Below are positions 53,115-63,200 of a stretch of DNA of 64,000 bases, in pieces. A program made the translations under genes and the position numbers. The stretch lies in NCBI RefSeq assembly GCF_900312745.1, contig NZ_OMPD01000014.1, positions 1,922,001-1,986,000 of the forward strand, given 5' to 3'. The stretch is from Aquimarina sp. AU58 (lineage in GTDB: Bacteria > Bacteroidota > Bacteroidia > Flavobacteriales > Flavobacteriaceae). How positions within the stretch are numbered: position 1 is the stretch's first letter; every line of letters starts with the position of its first letter. The notes beneath the pieces were generated by a model, which was not told the origin of the DNA, did not search any database, and worked only from the letters and a program-made list of their open reading frames with translations.

Positions 53115-55187
53115 TTAGAAAGAATATACAGATAAATATTTATGGATAACTTTTTTTAAAATTTCTGGATCAACAGGTTTTGCTATAAAATCATCGCATC
53201 CAGCAGTAAAAACGTTAAGTATATCTTCTTTATTAGCATAGGCTGTTTGCGCAATTACAGGAAGTTCTGGATGTAATTTTTTTATCAGTTTTGTAGCATC
53301 ATAACCATCCATTTCTGGCATTTTCATATCCATAAACACCAGGCTAATAGCATTGTTTTCTTTACAAAATGTTACGGCTTCTTTTCCATTTTTGGCACGA
53401 TGAATAGTAAAGTGATAATTTTCTATTTTTAGTAAGATTGTTTTGAGAACCAAAAAATTAACGTCACCATCTTCTGCAATCAGGATGGTATGTTGTCTGG
53501 TTTTTGTGTCCTTATATAATATAGGGGATATTGTATTAAGAGGATTAGAAAAGGTAATAGGGCGATAGGGCAACTCGACTCGAAATGTAGATCCTTTGTC
53601 AGGAATAGAAGAAAAAGATAACTCACCTTTCATCAGGTTAGTATACTCTTTGGCTATAGTAAGTCCCAACCCTAATCCTCCATATTTTCTTGATATTTGA
53701 TTTTCTGATTGAGCAAAACTCTTAAATATAAGCTGTTGATTCTTAGGATCAATTCCTATTCCAGAGTCTCGTACATTAATGACCAAAAGATCTGCATGTA
53801 ACATAACCGAAATAAGTACCGCTCCTCTTTGAGTGTATTTAACCGCATTTTTAACTAGACTAGTTATAATTTTGATAAGCTTAGATTTATCAATATGCAC
53901 ATAACGTTGATCGTCTAACAGGTTATTATTAAGTATAAGGGAAATCCCTTTTTTCTTTGCTATTATTTCGAAAGTTGAAAAAACAATATCAAATACTTCG
54001 TATAGATCAGTCTCTTCCTGAGTAAGAATAACCTGTTTAGTTTGTAGTTTAGAAATTTCGAGTATGTTATCCATACTATCAATTAATTGTTTACTGCTTT
54101 TAACTATAATTTCGGTGTATTTTGCTTTTTGGTTATCTGTCGTGCTAGATTCTTTAAGAAGTCTCGAAAAACCAATAATACCATTCATTGGTGTCCGAAT
54201 TTCATGAGATATATTATGAATAAATGCTGTTTTTAATTGATTATCCTTTTCTGCATTATCTTTCGCTATTCTAAGCGCTTTTGTCCTGTGTTTTACAGTA
54301 TAACCCAAATAAAAATTGATCCCTAAAACAATGAGTAAACCTAGTAATATAAAAAAGACAAAAGGAATCAAAAAATTAGGATTTTTATAAAATGGTTTTG
54401 TTTTAGTGTAAAGCCAGTTTTCTACAATATTTTGTTTTTCGCGATCAGAAATATTGTTAATTGTCTTTTGAATAATTTTATTTAAAACAGTATTGTCTTT
54501 GTCTACAGCAATACTAGGAATATAGGAATATTTGGTCTCGACTATGATTTTAAGATTGTCGAAGTTTTTAGACTTTATTAAAAAATTAGCTACAGTTTTT
54601 GGACCAAAATATGCATCGTGTTTTCCTGTCTGCACCATTTGTAGTGCCATACTTTCGTTGAGATAGGTTTTGAGTTTAATTTCTGGATGCTTTTTTCTTA
54701 AATATTCTTCTGAAGAATACCCAAGAGGAACCGTTATAGTTTTAGTGCTAAAATCCTTTAAAGTAAGTCCATCGGGAGTATCTTTTGAAGCTACAAGAAC
54801 AAAAGGAGTGTTAAAGAATTCAGTATAAAAATTTAGATATTGACTACGATCCCAGGTTTGTTGAGCTTCCAGAATCATATCAATCTTTTTATTCTTGGCA
54901 TCCTTTACCAGTTGTGACCAATTAGAATAATATCTTCTTTTAAATTTATGGCCTATTTTATCTTCAATCAGGTTAAAATATTCAATAAAAATACCTTCAA
55001 TAGCAGTATTATTGTTTATAAATTGATACGGAGGGTAGTACGGAAATAAAGCAATTGTAATAGAATCATTTTGTTTTAACCAATCCGCTTCAGCGTTCGT
55101 TACTATTTTTTCTTTTGAGCAAGAAAAAAATAAAATTGAACACAGAAAAAACAGAAGGGGTAAAAGAAATGTTTTTCGATTACGCAT
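53115..55187 (-). CDS. BvgS-like hybrid histidine kinase (SBP3 sensor, REC), copy 2
   Basis: A 690-residue paralogue of the kinase at 50875, similar along its whole length, with the same order: lipobox-like FFSC at the N-terminus, SBP_bac_3 domain (ITIALFPYYPPYQFINNNTA), a membrane segment near residue 275, HisKA with FIHNISHEIRTPMNG, HATPase with DSGIGI and GLGLGLTI, and a receiver with VFMDMKMPEMDG and AKPV. It is the neighbour of the pirin gene but on its own transcript. The two copies probably sense different small ligands. Their presence as a tandem pair suggests a recent duplication. Confidence 0.88.
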   Translation of the reverse strand: MRNRKTFLLPLLFFLCSILFFSCSKEKIVTNAEADWLKQNDSITIALFPYYPPYQFINNNTAIEGIFIEYFNLIEDKIGHKFKRRYYSNWSQLVKDAKNKKIDMILEAQQTWDRSQYLNFYTEFFNTPFVLVASKDTPDGLTLKDFSTKTITVPLGYSSEEYLRKKHPEIKLKTYLNESMALQMVQTGKHDAYFGPKTVANFLIKSKNFDNLKIIVETKYSYIPSIAVDKDNTVLNKIIQKTINNISDREKQNIVENWLYTKTKPFYKNPNFLIPFVFFILLGLLIVLGINFYLGYTVKHRTKALRIAKDNAEKDNQLKTAFIHNISHEIRTPMNGIIGFSRLLKESSTTDNQKAKYTEIIVKSSKQLIDSMDNILEISKLQTKQVILTQEETDLYEVFDIVFSTFEIIAKKKGISLILNNNLLDDQRYVHIDKSKLIKIITSLVKNAVKYTQRGAVLISVMLHADLLVINVRDSGIGIDPKNQQLIFKSFAQSENQISRKYGGLGLGLTIAKEYTNLMKGELSFSSIPDKGSTFRVELPYRPITFSNPLNTISPILYKDTKTRQHTILIAEDGDVNFLVLKTILLKIENYHFTIHRAKNGKEAVTFCKENNAISLVFMDMKMPEMDGYDATKLIKKLHPELPVIAQTAYANKEDILNVFTAGCDDFIAKPVDPEILKKVIHKYLSVYSF

Positions 55188-55283
55188 TTAAATCAAATCT
55201 TCTAAGGTGATGATAATGATATTGTTAACATATGTTAGAATTAAAGATAAGCATTATTTACCCAACTATTAAGATAAGATATG

Positions 55284-56294
55284 TTACTTTTTTATTTCTG
55301 TACCGTCGGGATATAAAGCGAACCTGCCTTTAGAAGGGGAATGCACATGATCATGACTATCCCATGGCCAACCTCCAAATTCTGTTTGTTGATACTCTTG
55401 TATAGCTTCCCTAATTTCTATCTGGCTATTCATAACAAATGGGCCATGTTTTACTACAGGTTCATTGATAGGCTTTCCTTGTAATAGTAATATATGAGCT
55501 TCTGTATTACCGTTTTTTAAAGTAAATTCCTGATCTGCGTTTAGAATGATTTCATGGTGTACAGGAATAGTATACCCTTCACTGGTAACTTCGGTTCCTT
55601 TAAAAAAATATAACGATCTGTTTACACCCTTAGAAGCTGTAGGAAAGTTAAATGTTGCATTAGTATCCATTTTGATAGTCCATATTGCTATTTCATTAAG
55701 AGGATCTGCTGCCCAGGAATCAGGAGCAGAAGAGGGAGCTGTTGTATCATCTAATTTTCCGGCAATTAAGGTAATCTCGGTATCATGCCCGAACTCATCC
55801 TGTTTCTTTATTTTAGGAACTTCTTCACTCCATAACATTTTAAAATGTGGTTCTACCATTTTCTTATCTCTCGGAAGGTTGAGCCAAATCTGAAATAATA
55901 AAAAAGGATTTTCTTTTTCGGTATGCAACAAAGGGAACATTTCAGAATGTTGTACGCCTTTACCAGCTGTCATCCATTGTACATCACCGTTACCAAAACG
56001 TCCTGCAGCGCCAAGTGAATCAGAGTGATCCACCAATCCTTTTTGAACAATTGTAACCGTTTCAAAACCTCGATGCGGATGTGCTGGAAAACCAGGGATT
56101 TTGGTGCCATGATACATTCGCCACCCATCTTTAAGCGTAAAATCCTGGCCGATATTACGCCCTTCTAACGACGCATCGGGGCCTAATTCTCTGTTTCCTT
56201 TTGGATATTGATCCTCGTGATACGCACAGAATAAAAATGGGTCACTGGTTTCCCACGGGAAGCCTAACGGTTTGATTTTAATAATTGCAGCCAT
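55284..56294 (-). CDS. Pirin-family protein
   Basis: A cytosolic bicupin of 336 residues. The N-terminal cupin carries FPAHPHRGFETVTIVQKG and QWMTAGKGVQHSEM, whose His and Glu residues bind the metal of pirins; the C-terminal cupin (about 200-310) is less conserved. Pirins are quercetinase-like oxygenases or redox-sensitive regulators. It is preceded by a promoter (56534) and by a fragment of an S10 peptidase gene that would lie in its 5' leader. Confidence 0.87.
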   Translation of the reverse strand: MAAIIKIKPLGFPWETSDPFLFCAYHEDQYPKGNRELGPDASLEGRNIGQDFTLKDGWRMYHGTKIPGFPAHPHRGFETVTIVQKGLVDHSDSLGAAGRFGNGDVQWMTAGKGVQHSEMFPLLHTEKENPFLLFQIWLNLPRDKKMVEPHFKMLWSEEVPKIKKQDEFGHDTEITLIAGKLDDTTAPSSAPDSWAADPLNEIAIWTIKMDTNATFNFPTASKGVNRSLYFFKGTEVTSEGYTIPVHHEIILNADQEFTLKNGNTEAHILLLQGKPINEPVVKHGPFVMNSQIEIREAIQEYQQTEFGGWPWDSHDHVHSPSKGRFALYPDGTEIKK

Positions 56295-56301
56295 AAGCTT
56301 A

Positions 56302-56510
56302 CTATTTTAGTCCTTTATTTATATTAACAAATGATTCAGTAATACATGTTCTAATATCATCAGTCGCTTTAAACAGATCTTCATTACGAAGGTACATTAT
56401 ACGATTACTACGATATCCTTTTAAAACTTAGATGATCTTTCACTTTTCCATTGGCGTTAAGCTGCCACATTACATAATTAACACTAAAATAAGTCGTAGA
56501 ACTATCGTTT
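56302..56510 (-). pseudogene. Frameshifted 3' fragment of an S10 carboxypeptidase gene
   Basis: The minus strand encodes TTYFSVNYVMWQLNANGK and, after a one-base insertion (AAAAGG where the intact gene at 57283 has AAAGG), GYRSNRIMYLRNEDLFKA, then a tail VNINKGLK and stop at 56302-56304. These align with the last ~70 residues of the S10 protein (TTYFNAKYVMWQLNANGK, GYRSGHMMYLRNEDLVKA, VNINKGSKY). The catalytic His (GHMMY) is lost (NRIMY). Homology ends near 56510. Confidence 0.85.
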
Positions 56511-56533
56511 TTTTGATTAGGGATTCTTTATTT

Positions 56534-56564
56534 TAAAGATACTGTTTAATAGTAAAACTTTCAA
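56534..56564 (-). promoter_or_regulatory. Promoter copy upstream of the S10 fragment and pirin
   Basis: Minus-strand TTG (56564-56562), 20-nt spacer, TATCTTTA (56541-56534). It differs at only about three of ~31 positions from the block at 52997-53027. It points into the S10 fragment and the pirin gene. Confidence 0.45.
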
Positions 56565-56990
56565 TACGCATTTTGATTTTTAGAATTGTTTTGTGGAGTT
56601 AGATATTTTAAAATGAAAATTCAAACATTCTTTAATACACTCCATAAGTATAAGTAAACATTTTTAGTTAAAGATCAGGTTGATTTTTTTTGTTTCACTG
56701 AAAACAGGGTAGTAGTTGAAATCTATACTAGATATGTTTGATCTAAATAATTGATATTATAAGTAGCTGTAAATCCAATGATAATAATGGTCTTTAGGAT
56801 ACTATCCACGATATAAAATTTGTTAGAATATTACCCGAAATAAAAGAAAAACATTTTCAACTATACCATAAATAGATTTGTCTATAGACTTAATCGAAGA
56901 TACTTTGAGACAAAACTATTAGATAAGCTGGCTATAGTTCGAGTTACAAAAACCAATATTCGATTTATTAATTATTAAATATTTTATACA
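56565..56990. other. Non-coding AT-rich stretch
   Basis: About 430 bp between the promoter copy and the peptide gene. I find no coding potential, hairpin or repeat that I can support here. Because the upstream gene is divergent, it presumably holds the promoter of the peptide gene. Confidence 0.4.
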
Positions 56991-57185
56991 ATGAAAAACA
57001 TTTTAAATTTAGCAGGAGTTCGAAAACTAAGTAAAAATCAACAGTTACATATTAAAGGTTCGGGGCCATCGTTACCACCAACTATTAAATGTTGCTCAAG
57101 TGGAGATGGTTGTACTATGGATAATAATCAAAGTTTATGTATCCCTGGTCGTTGTGACAGACGAGGAGGGTGTATTCTATTATAA
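56991..57185 (+). CDS. Putative double-glycine-leader, cysteine-rich secreted peptide
   Basis: A 64-residue peptide. The first ~25 residues (MKNILNLAGVRKLSKNQQ, then LHIKGSG) follow the Bacteroidota leader style of bacteriocin-like and RiPP precursors, where LSKxxQxxIxGG precedes the cleavage point; here the GG is GSG. The ~40-residue tail holds six Cys (CC, then four singles) with Gly, Ser and Pro, suggesting disulfides or modification. Both the start and the strong terminator directly after it support a real, abundantly made small product. No transporter or modifying enzyme is adjacent; in Bacteroidota these are often elsewhere. Confidence 0.65.
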   Translation: MKNILNLAGVRKLSKNQQLHIKGSGPSLPPTIKCCSSGDGCTMDNNQSLCIPGRCDRRGGCILL

Positions 57186-57192
57186 ATAGTAT

Positions 57193-57240
57193 AAAACAAA
57201 AAGAGGGTGTATGAAAAACCATATACCCTCTATTTTGTTT
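57193..57240. terminator. Strong bidirectional terminator
   Basis: AAACAAAA, GAGGGT and TAT pair with ATA, ACCCTC and ATTTTGTTT, forming a long stem that starts 8 nt after the peptide gene. It also serves the convergent S10 operon ending at 57283. Confidence 0.8.
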
Positions 57241-57282
57241 CGAATTTTCTTAGCTAAGGCGAAAATTAGTAATCTTTATAAG

Positions 57283-58779
57283 TTAATATTTTGATCCCTT
57301 ATTTATATTAACAGATGATTTGGTGATAAACGCTCTAATATCATCATTCGCTTTAACCAAATCTTCATTACGAAGGTACATCATGTGACCACTGCGATAT
57401 CCTTTAAAACTTAGACGATCTTTCAGTTTCCCATTTGCATTAAGCTGCCACATTACATATTTAGCATTAAAATAAGTAGTAGCACCATCATAATAACCCG
57501 ATTGGATCATCGTATGAAGGTTAGCATTCATGGCCATAGCTCTTCTTAAGTTTTCACCTGTATTATTACCTTTGGTTCTATCCCAGGGTCTTACCGGACC
57601 AAACATATTGTATTTTAAGTCGGTTTTAAATTTTAATTCCTGGCTATAGTAATAATTGATAGCTGGTGTAAATGAATGAAGCCAGGAAGTTAGTTCGCTA
57701 TTATAATCAGGATTATCTCCTGCATCCTTTATATCCATCCCTTTATATCGAGAATCCAATCGGCCAATCGTATATCCTTCTTTATCTCGTAAAAGATCTT
57801 TCCAGAAATATGATTTTGGTACTTCGAGATTATGCTGTCGTATTGTTTTCTTAGAAAGTCCAGAGTAGTAAGCCATTTTATTAATAACTTCTTCTTTTTT
57901 GGTAGCATCCAGATATCCACTTTTTACAATTGCCGGAAGCAGTTCATTAATGGTATAGTTTTCAACTTCTGGAAGTACTTCGAGTAAATCTTTGTTCTGA
58001 AGTTCTGGAGGTAACATCTTATGATACCATGCTGCTGCTGCAAAATAGGGTAATCGGTTTGCTACTTCTACAGGGCCATCAAATTTAAAACCTATTTCGG
58101 TAGGGGAGACTAATATTACTCCGTTAAGATACATCCACTGGCGATTTTGAAGCTCGAGAGCCAGACCAGAAACTCGTGTGGTTCCATAGCTTTCTCCGAT
58201 AAGGTATTTTGGAGATCGCCAACGATTATTTCGAGTTACAAATGTATTGATCCAATCAGCCAGGTATTTTACATCTGCTTTTACCCCAAAGAATAACTCT
58301 TTATCAGGCATTTTTCCATCTTTTCCTGGGATCATTCTAGAATACCCTGTGTTTACAGGATTTACAAAAACAATATCTGCTACATCCAACACCGAATTAG
58401 GATTGGTTTTGATTCCATAAGGTTGTACAGGAAACCCTTCATTATCGATCTTAAGAATACGGGGTCCCGTATAGGCAATATGCATCCAAACTGAAGCCGA
58501 TCCGGGACCACCATTAAATGAAATGAGTAAAGGTCGGTTTTCATCATTTTTGATATCAGATCTTTTGTAATAGGTATAACATAAAGAGGCTATAGGTGCT
58601 CCTGTTTTATCCCAAACTGGTTGAAATCCTACTGTTGCTTTGTATGCAACAGCCTTTCCTTTTATCGTAGTTGTATGATTTGTTACTATAGTGGTATCAA
58701 TAGGAACTTTAACGTTTTGTGCTTCCGCGTAAAGCGAAATAACAAACATTGTAATGAATAAAGAAAATATGTTTTTCAT
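57283..58779 (-). CDS. S10-family serine carboxypeptidase-like protein
   Basis: A secreted protein of 498 residues (signal ending LYAEAQ). NGGPGSASVWMH near residue 100 forms the oxyanion region, GESYGTTRV near residue 200 holds the nucleophile Ser, and YRSGHMMYL near 465 holds the His; VNPVNTGYSR is also typical of S10. The enzyme should release C-terminal amino acids from peptides in the periplasm or outside. It is the third gene of an operon with two amidohydrolases (gaps 4 and 18 bp), a set fitting peptide or dipeptide breakdown. A fragment of a related gene lies at 56302. Confidence 0.88.
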   Translation of the reverse strand: MKNIFSLFITMFVISLYAEAQNVKVPIDTTIVTNHTTTIKGKAVAYKATVGFQPVWDKTGAPIASLCYTYYKRSDIKNDENRPLLISFNGGPGSASVWMHIAYTGPRILKIDNEGFPVQPYGIKTNPNSVLDVADIVFVNPVNTGYSRMIPGKDGKMPDKELFFGVKADVKYLADWINTFVTRNNRWRSPKYLIGESYGTTRVSGLALELQNRQWMYLNGVILVSPTEIGFKFDGPVEVANRLPYFAAAAWYHKMLPPELQNKDLLEVLPEVENYTINELLPAIVKSGYLDATKKEEVINKMAYYSGLSKKTIRQHNLEVPKSYFWKDLLRDKEGYTIGRLDSRYKGMDIKDAGDNPDYNSELTSWLHSFTPAINYYYSQELKFKTDLKYNMFGPVRPWDRTKGNNTGENLRRAMAMNANLHTMIQSGYYDGATTYFNAKYVMWQLNANGKLKDRLSFKGYRSGHMMYLRNEDLVKANDDIRAFITKSSVNINKGSKY

Positions 58780-58797
58780 TTTTATGGTATAATATTT

Positions 58798-60228
58798 TTA
58801 ATTTTTACTAGCATTCTGAGCAATTTCCTGCAATTTTTGATCTATGGTTTCTTTGGGCAACCAATGCCCTCTAATCAATACACCAGAAACCTGCTTTAAG
58901 GCTTTACTATTTTCTAGTGGATTTGCATCAAGTATAACAATATCGGCATCTAATCCTTCTTTGATTTGCCCAAATGTATCTTCTTTACCAAAAAATAAGG
59001 CAGGATTCATTGTCCCTGATTGCAGCACATCTAGTGGCGTTAATCCTGCTGCTATCATTCCGTCGATTTCGTGATGAATTGAGAATCCAGGAACATTAAA
59101 TAATTGCGGAGCATCAGAGCCTAATAATATTTGATGTCCACTATCATGTAGTTTTTTTAGTAATGTTCTTCTTATCGTATTAAATTGTTGCCATTGTTCT
59201 TTATTAAAATTGGGATTCTCTTCGGTATATTGACTTTTTCTTTGTTTCCAGTTTTGCAATGTAGAAGCGGGCATATATTTCATTTCGTGACCTTTCAATA
59301 ATTCATCGGCAGTTACAGGAGCAAACCATCTTTCGAATAAACTTTGAGTAGGAACAATCCAGGTATTATTGTCTTTTGCAAGTTGTACCAATTCATCAAT
59401 TTTGGACTCATCTGCCAGCGGGGTGAAATTGTATCCAAAAAAGCCGTTATCTCCCGGGTTTACATTTTCAGATTCGGGAACCAGTCCTTCTAAAAAACCA
59501 TCGATGTGATCAATAGAGGCATATTTACTTTGTATTGCATGTCGTATACCAACATCAACAGGAACATGTCCAGAAAAAGGAATACCAACTTCGTTGGCAG
59601 TTTTTACCAATTGATCAAACACTTCTATCGTAATACCAGGATGGATTTTTAAGAAATCATATCCTTCTTTTTGATAAGCCGTTACTTTGGCAATGACTTC
59701 TTCTTTTGTCTTTACCGAATTTCCGTTAAGAGATGGGCTAGAGGTAAAAATTCTGGGACTCAAGATATCACCTGTCTCTGCACGTTGTCTTAATTTTAGG
59801 TGATAAGGATGACCAAGCATACCTCGTATTGTTGTTATCCCATTAGAAAGGTATAAAAACAAAACCTCTTCGATACGTTCTTTTGAAGTCGAAGGTTGTG
59901 GGATATGTGCATGCATTTCTGCTAATCCAGGAATGATGTATTTTCCTTTGGCATTGATCTTTGTAGTATATCCTTCTGGGTTTTCTATAGTATTAGTAAC
60001 TCTTTTTATTTTTCCAGAATCGATTACAATCTGTTGTTTTTCGATAATAGTACCGTTACTTACATCTACAATATTAGCATATGTAATCAAGATAGCAGTT
60101 TTACTCACTTGTTTTTGGGGTTGAGCACAAGATGTTACCAGTGCTGTAAGTAGTATGAAAAGATATGTTCTCATCACATGAGTTTTAAATTTTAGTTGCT
60201 GATCTATTTTAACCCTTACCAGGGCCAT
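58798..60228 (-). CDS. Amidohydrolase-family lipoprotein
   Basis: A protein of 476 residues. The reading starts at ATG 60228, but an ATG about 18 codons later would place the signal (LLTALVTSC lipobox) at the very N-terminus and may be the true start. The TIM-barrel metal site shows MHAHIP (HxH), LKIHPG, SGHVP, DHIDG and LLGSDAPQ with the catalytic Asp. The C-terminal composite domain has GLDADIVILDANPLENSKAL. It resembles imidazolonepropionase/prolidase-type members; the substrate is unknown. Second gene of the operon. Confidence 0.85.
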   Translation of the reverse strand: MALVRVKIDQQLKFKTHVMRTYLFILLTALVTSCAQPQKQVSKTAILITYANIVDVSNGTIIEKQQIVIDSGKIKRVTNTIENPEGYTTKINAKGKYIIPGLAEMHAHIPQPSTSKERIEEVLFLYLSNGITTIRGMLGHPYHLKLRQRAETGDILSPRIFTSSPSLNGNSVKTKEEVIAKVTAYQKEGYDFLKIHPGITIEVFDQLVKTANEVGIPFSGHVPVDVGIRHAIQSKYASIDHIDGFLEGLVPESENVNPGDNGFFGYNFTPLADESKIDELVQLAKDNNTWIVPTQSLFERWFAPVTADELLKGHEMKYMPASTLQNWKQRKSQYTEENPNFNKEQWQQFNTIRRTLLKKLHDSGHQILLGSDAPQLFNVPGFSIHHEIDGMIAAGLTPLDVLQSGTMNPALFFGKEDTFGQIKEGLDADIVILDANPLENSKALKQVSGVLIRGHWLPKETIDQKLQEIAQNASKN

Positions 60229-60232
60229 AGAT

Positions 60233-63200
60233 CTAATTATGTCCTAAATGACATCCACATCCTGGTTTCATGAAGCTTTGTGCTTCTTTATGCCATGGGA
60301 AAGCTTGACTATAATTAGCATTCTCCCACCAGAATTTAGTTCGTGTTTTGGTTGTATTACCAATCTCATTCATGGTATTGGTATCATATAAGCGTCCGTT
60401 TACCATAGTATATTTTACAGTTTCTGTGTTTCTGATATTTTCTAAAGGATTTTTATCAAGAACGATAAGATCGGCTAGTTTTCCTTCTTTTAATGAACCA
60501 ATATCATTTCCTGCACCAATATATTCTGCGCCATTTAAGGTTGCAGCTCTTAGTGCTTCCATATTAGTCATTCCTCCTTGCTGAAGTAACCATAACTCCC
60601 AATGCGCTCCCAGACCTTGTAATTGTCCATGTGCTCCCAGATTTACTTTAACTCCTGCATCGGTTAATGCTTTACATGTTTTCGAGACCAAGATATGTCC
60701 ATTTTCATATTCTTCATCAGGAACCATAGTTCTATGTCTTGCACGAGCATCGATAATAGCTCTCGGGGTATATTTAAGCAGTTTTTCATTTTCCCAAACC
60801 TTATCTTTTTGGTAGAAATAGTACTCTCCATTCATCCCTCCATAATTTACGATTAATGTAGGGGTGTATCCTGTATTACTGGTTTTCCAAAGTTCATTTA
60901 CATCTTTATAAACCGGAGCAACGGGAATATTATGTTCAACTCCTGTATGGCCATCCATGATCATACTCATATTATGATAAAAAGTTGATCCTCCTTCGGG
61001 CACTACATTAATTTGAAGTTCTCTTGCTGCCTGTATCACTTGTTGCCGCTGATCTCTACGTGGTTGATTATAACTCTTCACAGATTTAGCGCCAAACGCT
61101 TTAGTTCTTCTTATAGAAGATCGCGCATCTTCCAGTTTATTGATCACTGCTTTAAAATCTCCATCTGCCCCGTATAGGATAATTCCTGTAGAGTAGAGGC
61201 GAGGCCCTACCATTTCTCCACTTTTAATCATCTCAGACATGGTGAAAATTGACTCTGTATTGGCAGAGGGATCATGAGATGTGGTTACTCCAAAAGCTAG
61301 ATTGGCATACAATTGCCAATGTTTTTGAGTCGTTAGACCGTATCTAAACCCTCCCACATGTGCGTGTGCATCTACAATACCGGGCATAATTGTTTTACCT
61401 TTTACATCATATACTTTTGCGTCGCCTGGTACGGGTACTTCAGAAGTAGTTCCAATTTTTTCAATACGGTTATCTTTAATAATAATAGTTCCATCTTCGA
61501 TGATCTGGTCACCTTCCATTGTGATTATTCGGGCATTGGTAAATGCAATTCTACCTTGTGGCACATCTGTTTTTGCCTCTAAACCGATTTTGATCCCTGT
61601 TACAGTTACTTTTCCTACTTTCTCTGGAGAGTTAGGCAAAAATGTAAAGCGATCTTTAACCTCATTAGAGAAGTATTCATCCCCAAGAGTCCATATTACT
61701 TTTTTACTATCTCTGGACCAATGAAGATTAACCCCTGCGTCTTTAGAAATCTGAGATACCGGTACAGCTTTAGAGTTATTATCCAGGTCTATTTCTTTAC
61801 CATTAAGTAGGAGTGGAGCAATATATGCTTTTTGCAGATTGGTAAAAGCAATCCATTTATTATCGGGACTAGGTACTAATCGGTTGGCATATTTAGATTT
61901 TATATGTGTTTTTTTATCTTTTCCATTAAGGTCAACAGATTTTAACTCTTTGGTTAGATTTCCAAAATATGTACCTCCGGTTTGATAAAAGATACGCTTT
62001 CCGTCTTTAGAAAACATAGGGTATTCGCCTTCTTCTGTTATTAGTTTAGCATTGCTACCAGAAGAAGACATGGTATAAATACCAGTATTTTTGGTAAAAC
62101 TTAGACCTTGATCACTGTTTCCATCTTCTTTTCTGAAAGTAATCAAATTATTTGCAGCATTAAATACTGGGGTTCTATAAATTCCTTTTTTTGTGGTTAA
62201 TTTGGTAGAAGTACCACCTGAAGCAGGAATTTTATGTATTGCTCCCAGGTTTTCATCATTCCAGGAGACATATACGATATGTTGGCCATCTCTAGAGAAA
62301 CTAGGCTCAAACTCAAAATCGACAGATTGAGTAGTAAGGCGTTGTGGTTTCCCTTTGGGTAGATTTTTTCTCCATAAATGTCCAAGAGCACTAAATACTA
62401 CTGTTTTACCATCTGGAGAAGTAACTACATTACGAATTACTTTGGAGGTAAACTTTTCGGGAGAAACCGGAGTGTTAAAATGCAAAGTTTCGGCAATTTT
62501 GATAGTAGCATCTACCGTAAACGGAATATTAGTCACTTGTTGATCCTCTACATTAATTTTATTGATTTTTCCACCAGCCCAGAATATGATTTCTTTGTTG
62601 TTAGGCATCCAACTAAAATTAGGGTATATTCCAAAAATCGCCCAAGCCTCCTGTTGATCTTTGTTTAGTTTATCATAGATTGGCCATTCTTCACCAGTTT
62701 CGAGATTATGAATATACAATACCGTTTTGGTACGAACTCTTTTTACAAAAGCAAGTTTTTTGCCATCTCTGGATACTTGTGGTCGTGCTGCACCTCCTGG
62801 TCCACCAGTAACAGTAATTGTTTTTCCCGTTTCGAATTCATATCTCTTAATAGCATAAATCTGTTTGTTTGGATCTTTATTATACTGAAAAAAGCCACCA
62901 GGATACATATCCTCTGCATAGTACATATATTTACCATCAGGAGAAATATGAGGTTCATTAACATCCTGTTGATCATTTTTTCTTTTGGTTAACTGTAATC
63001 CAGAACCTCCCGTAATATGATACTGCCACATTTCACCTGCACCCAGAGAACGCTGAGAAGTAAAGTGTTTTCTTGCTACCAGATAATTGCCATCTGACAT
63101 CCAGACAGCATTGTTTAGTAATCTAAACTTTTCTTTGGTAATTTGTTTAGGCTTACTACCATCACTATTCATCACCCAAATATTATCGCCTCCACCGGCA

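Noticed and set aside
60348..60584. Plus-strand frames opposite the amidohydrolase genes
   Set aside because: They are shadows of well-supported minus-strand genes and show no domain.
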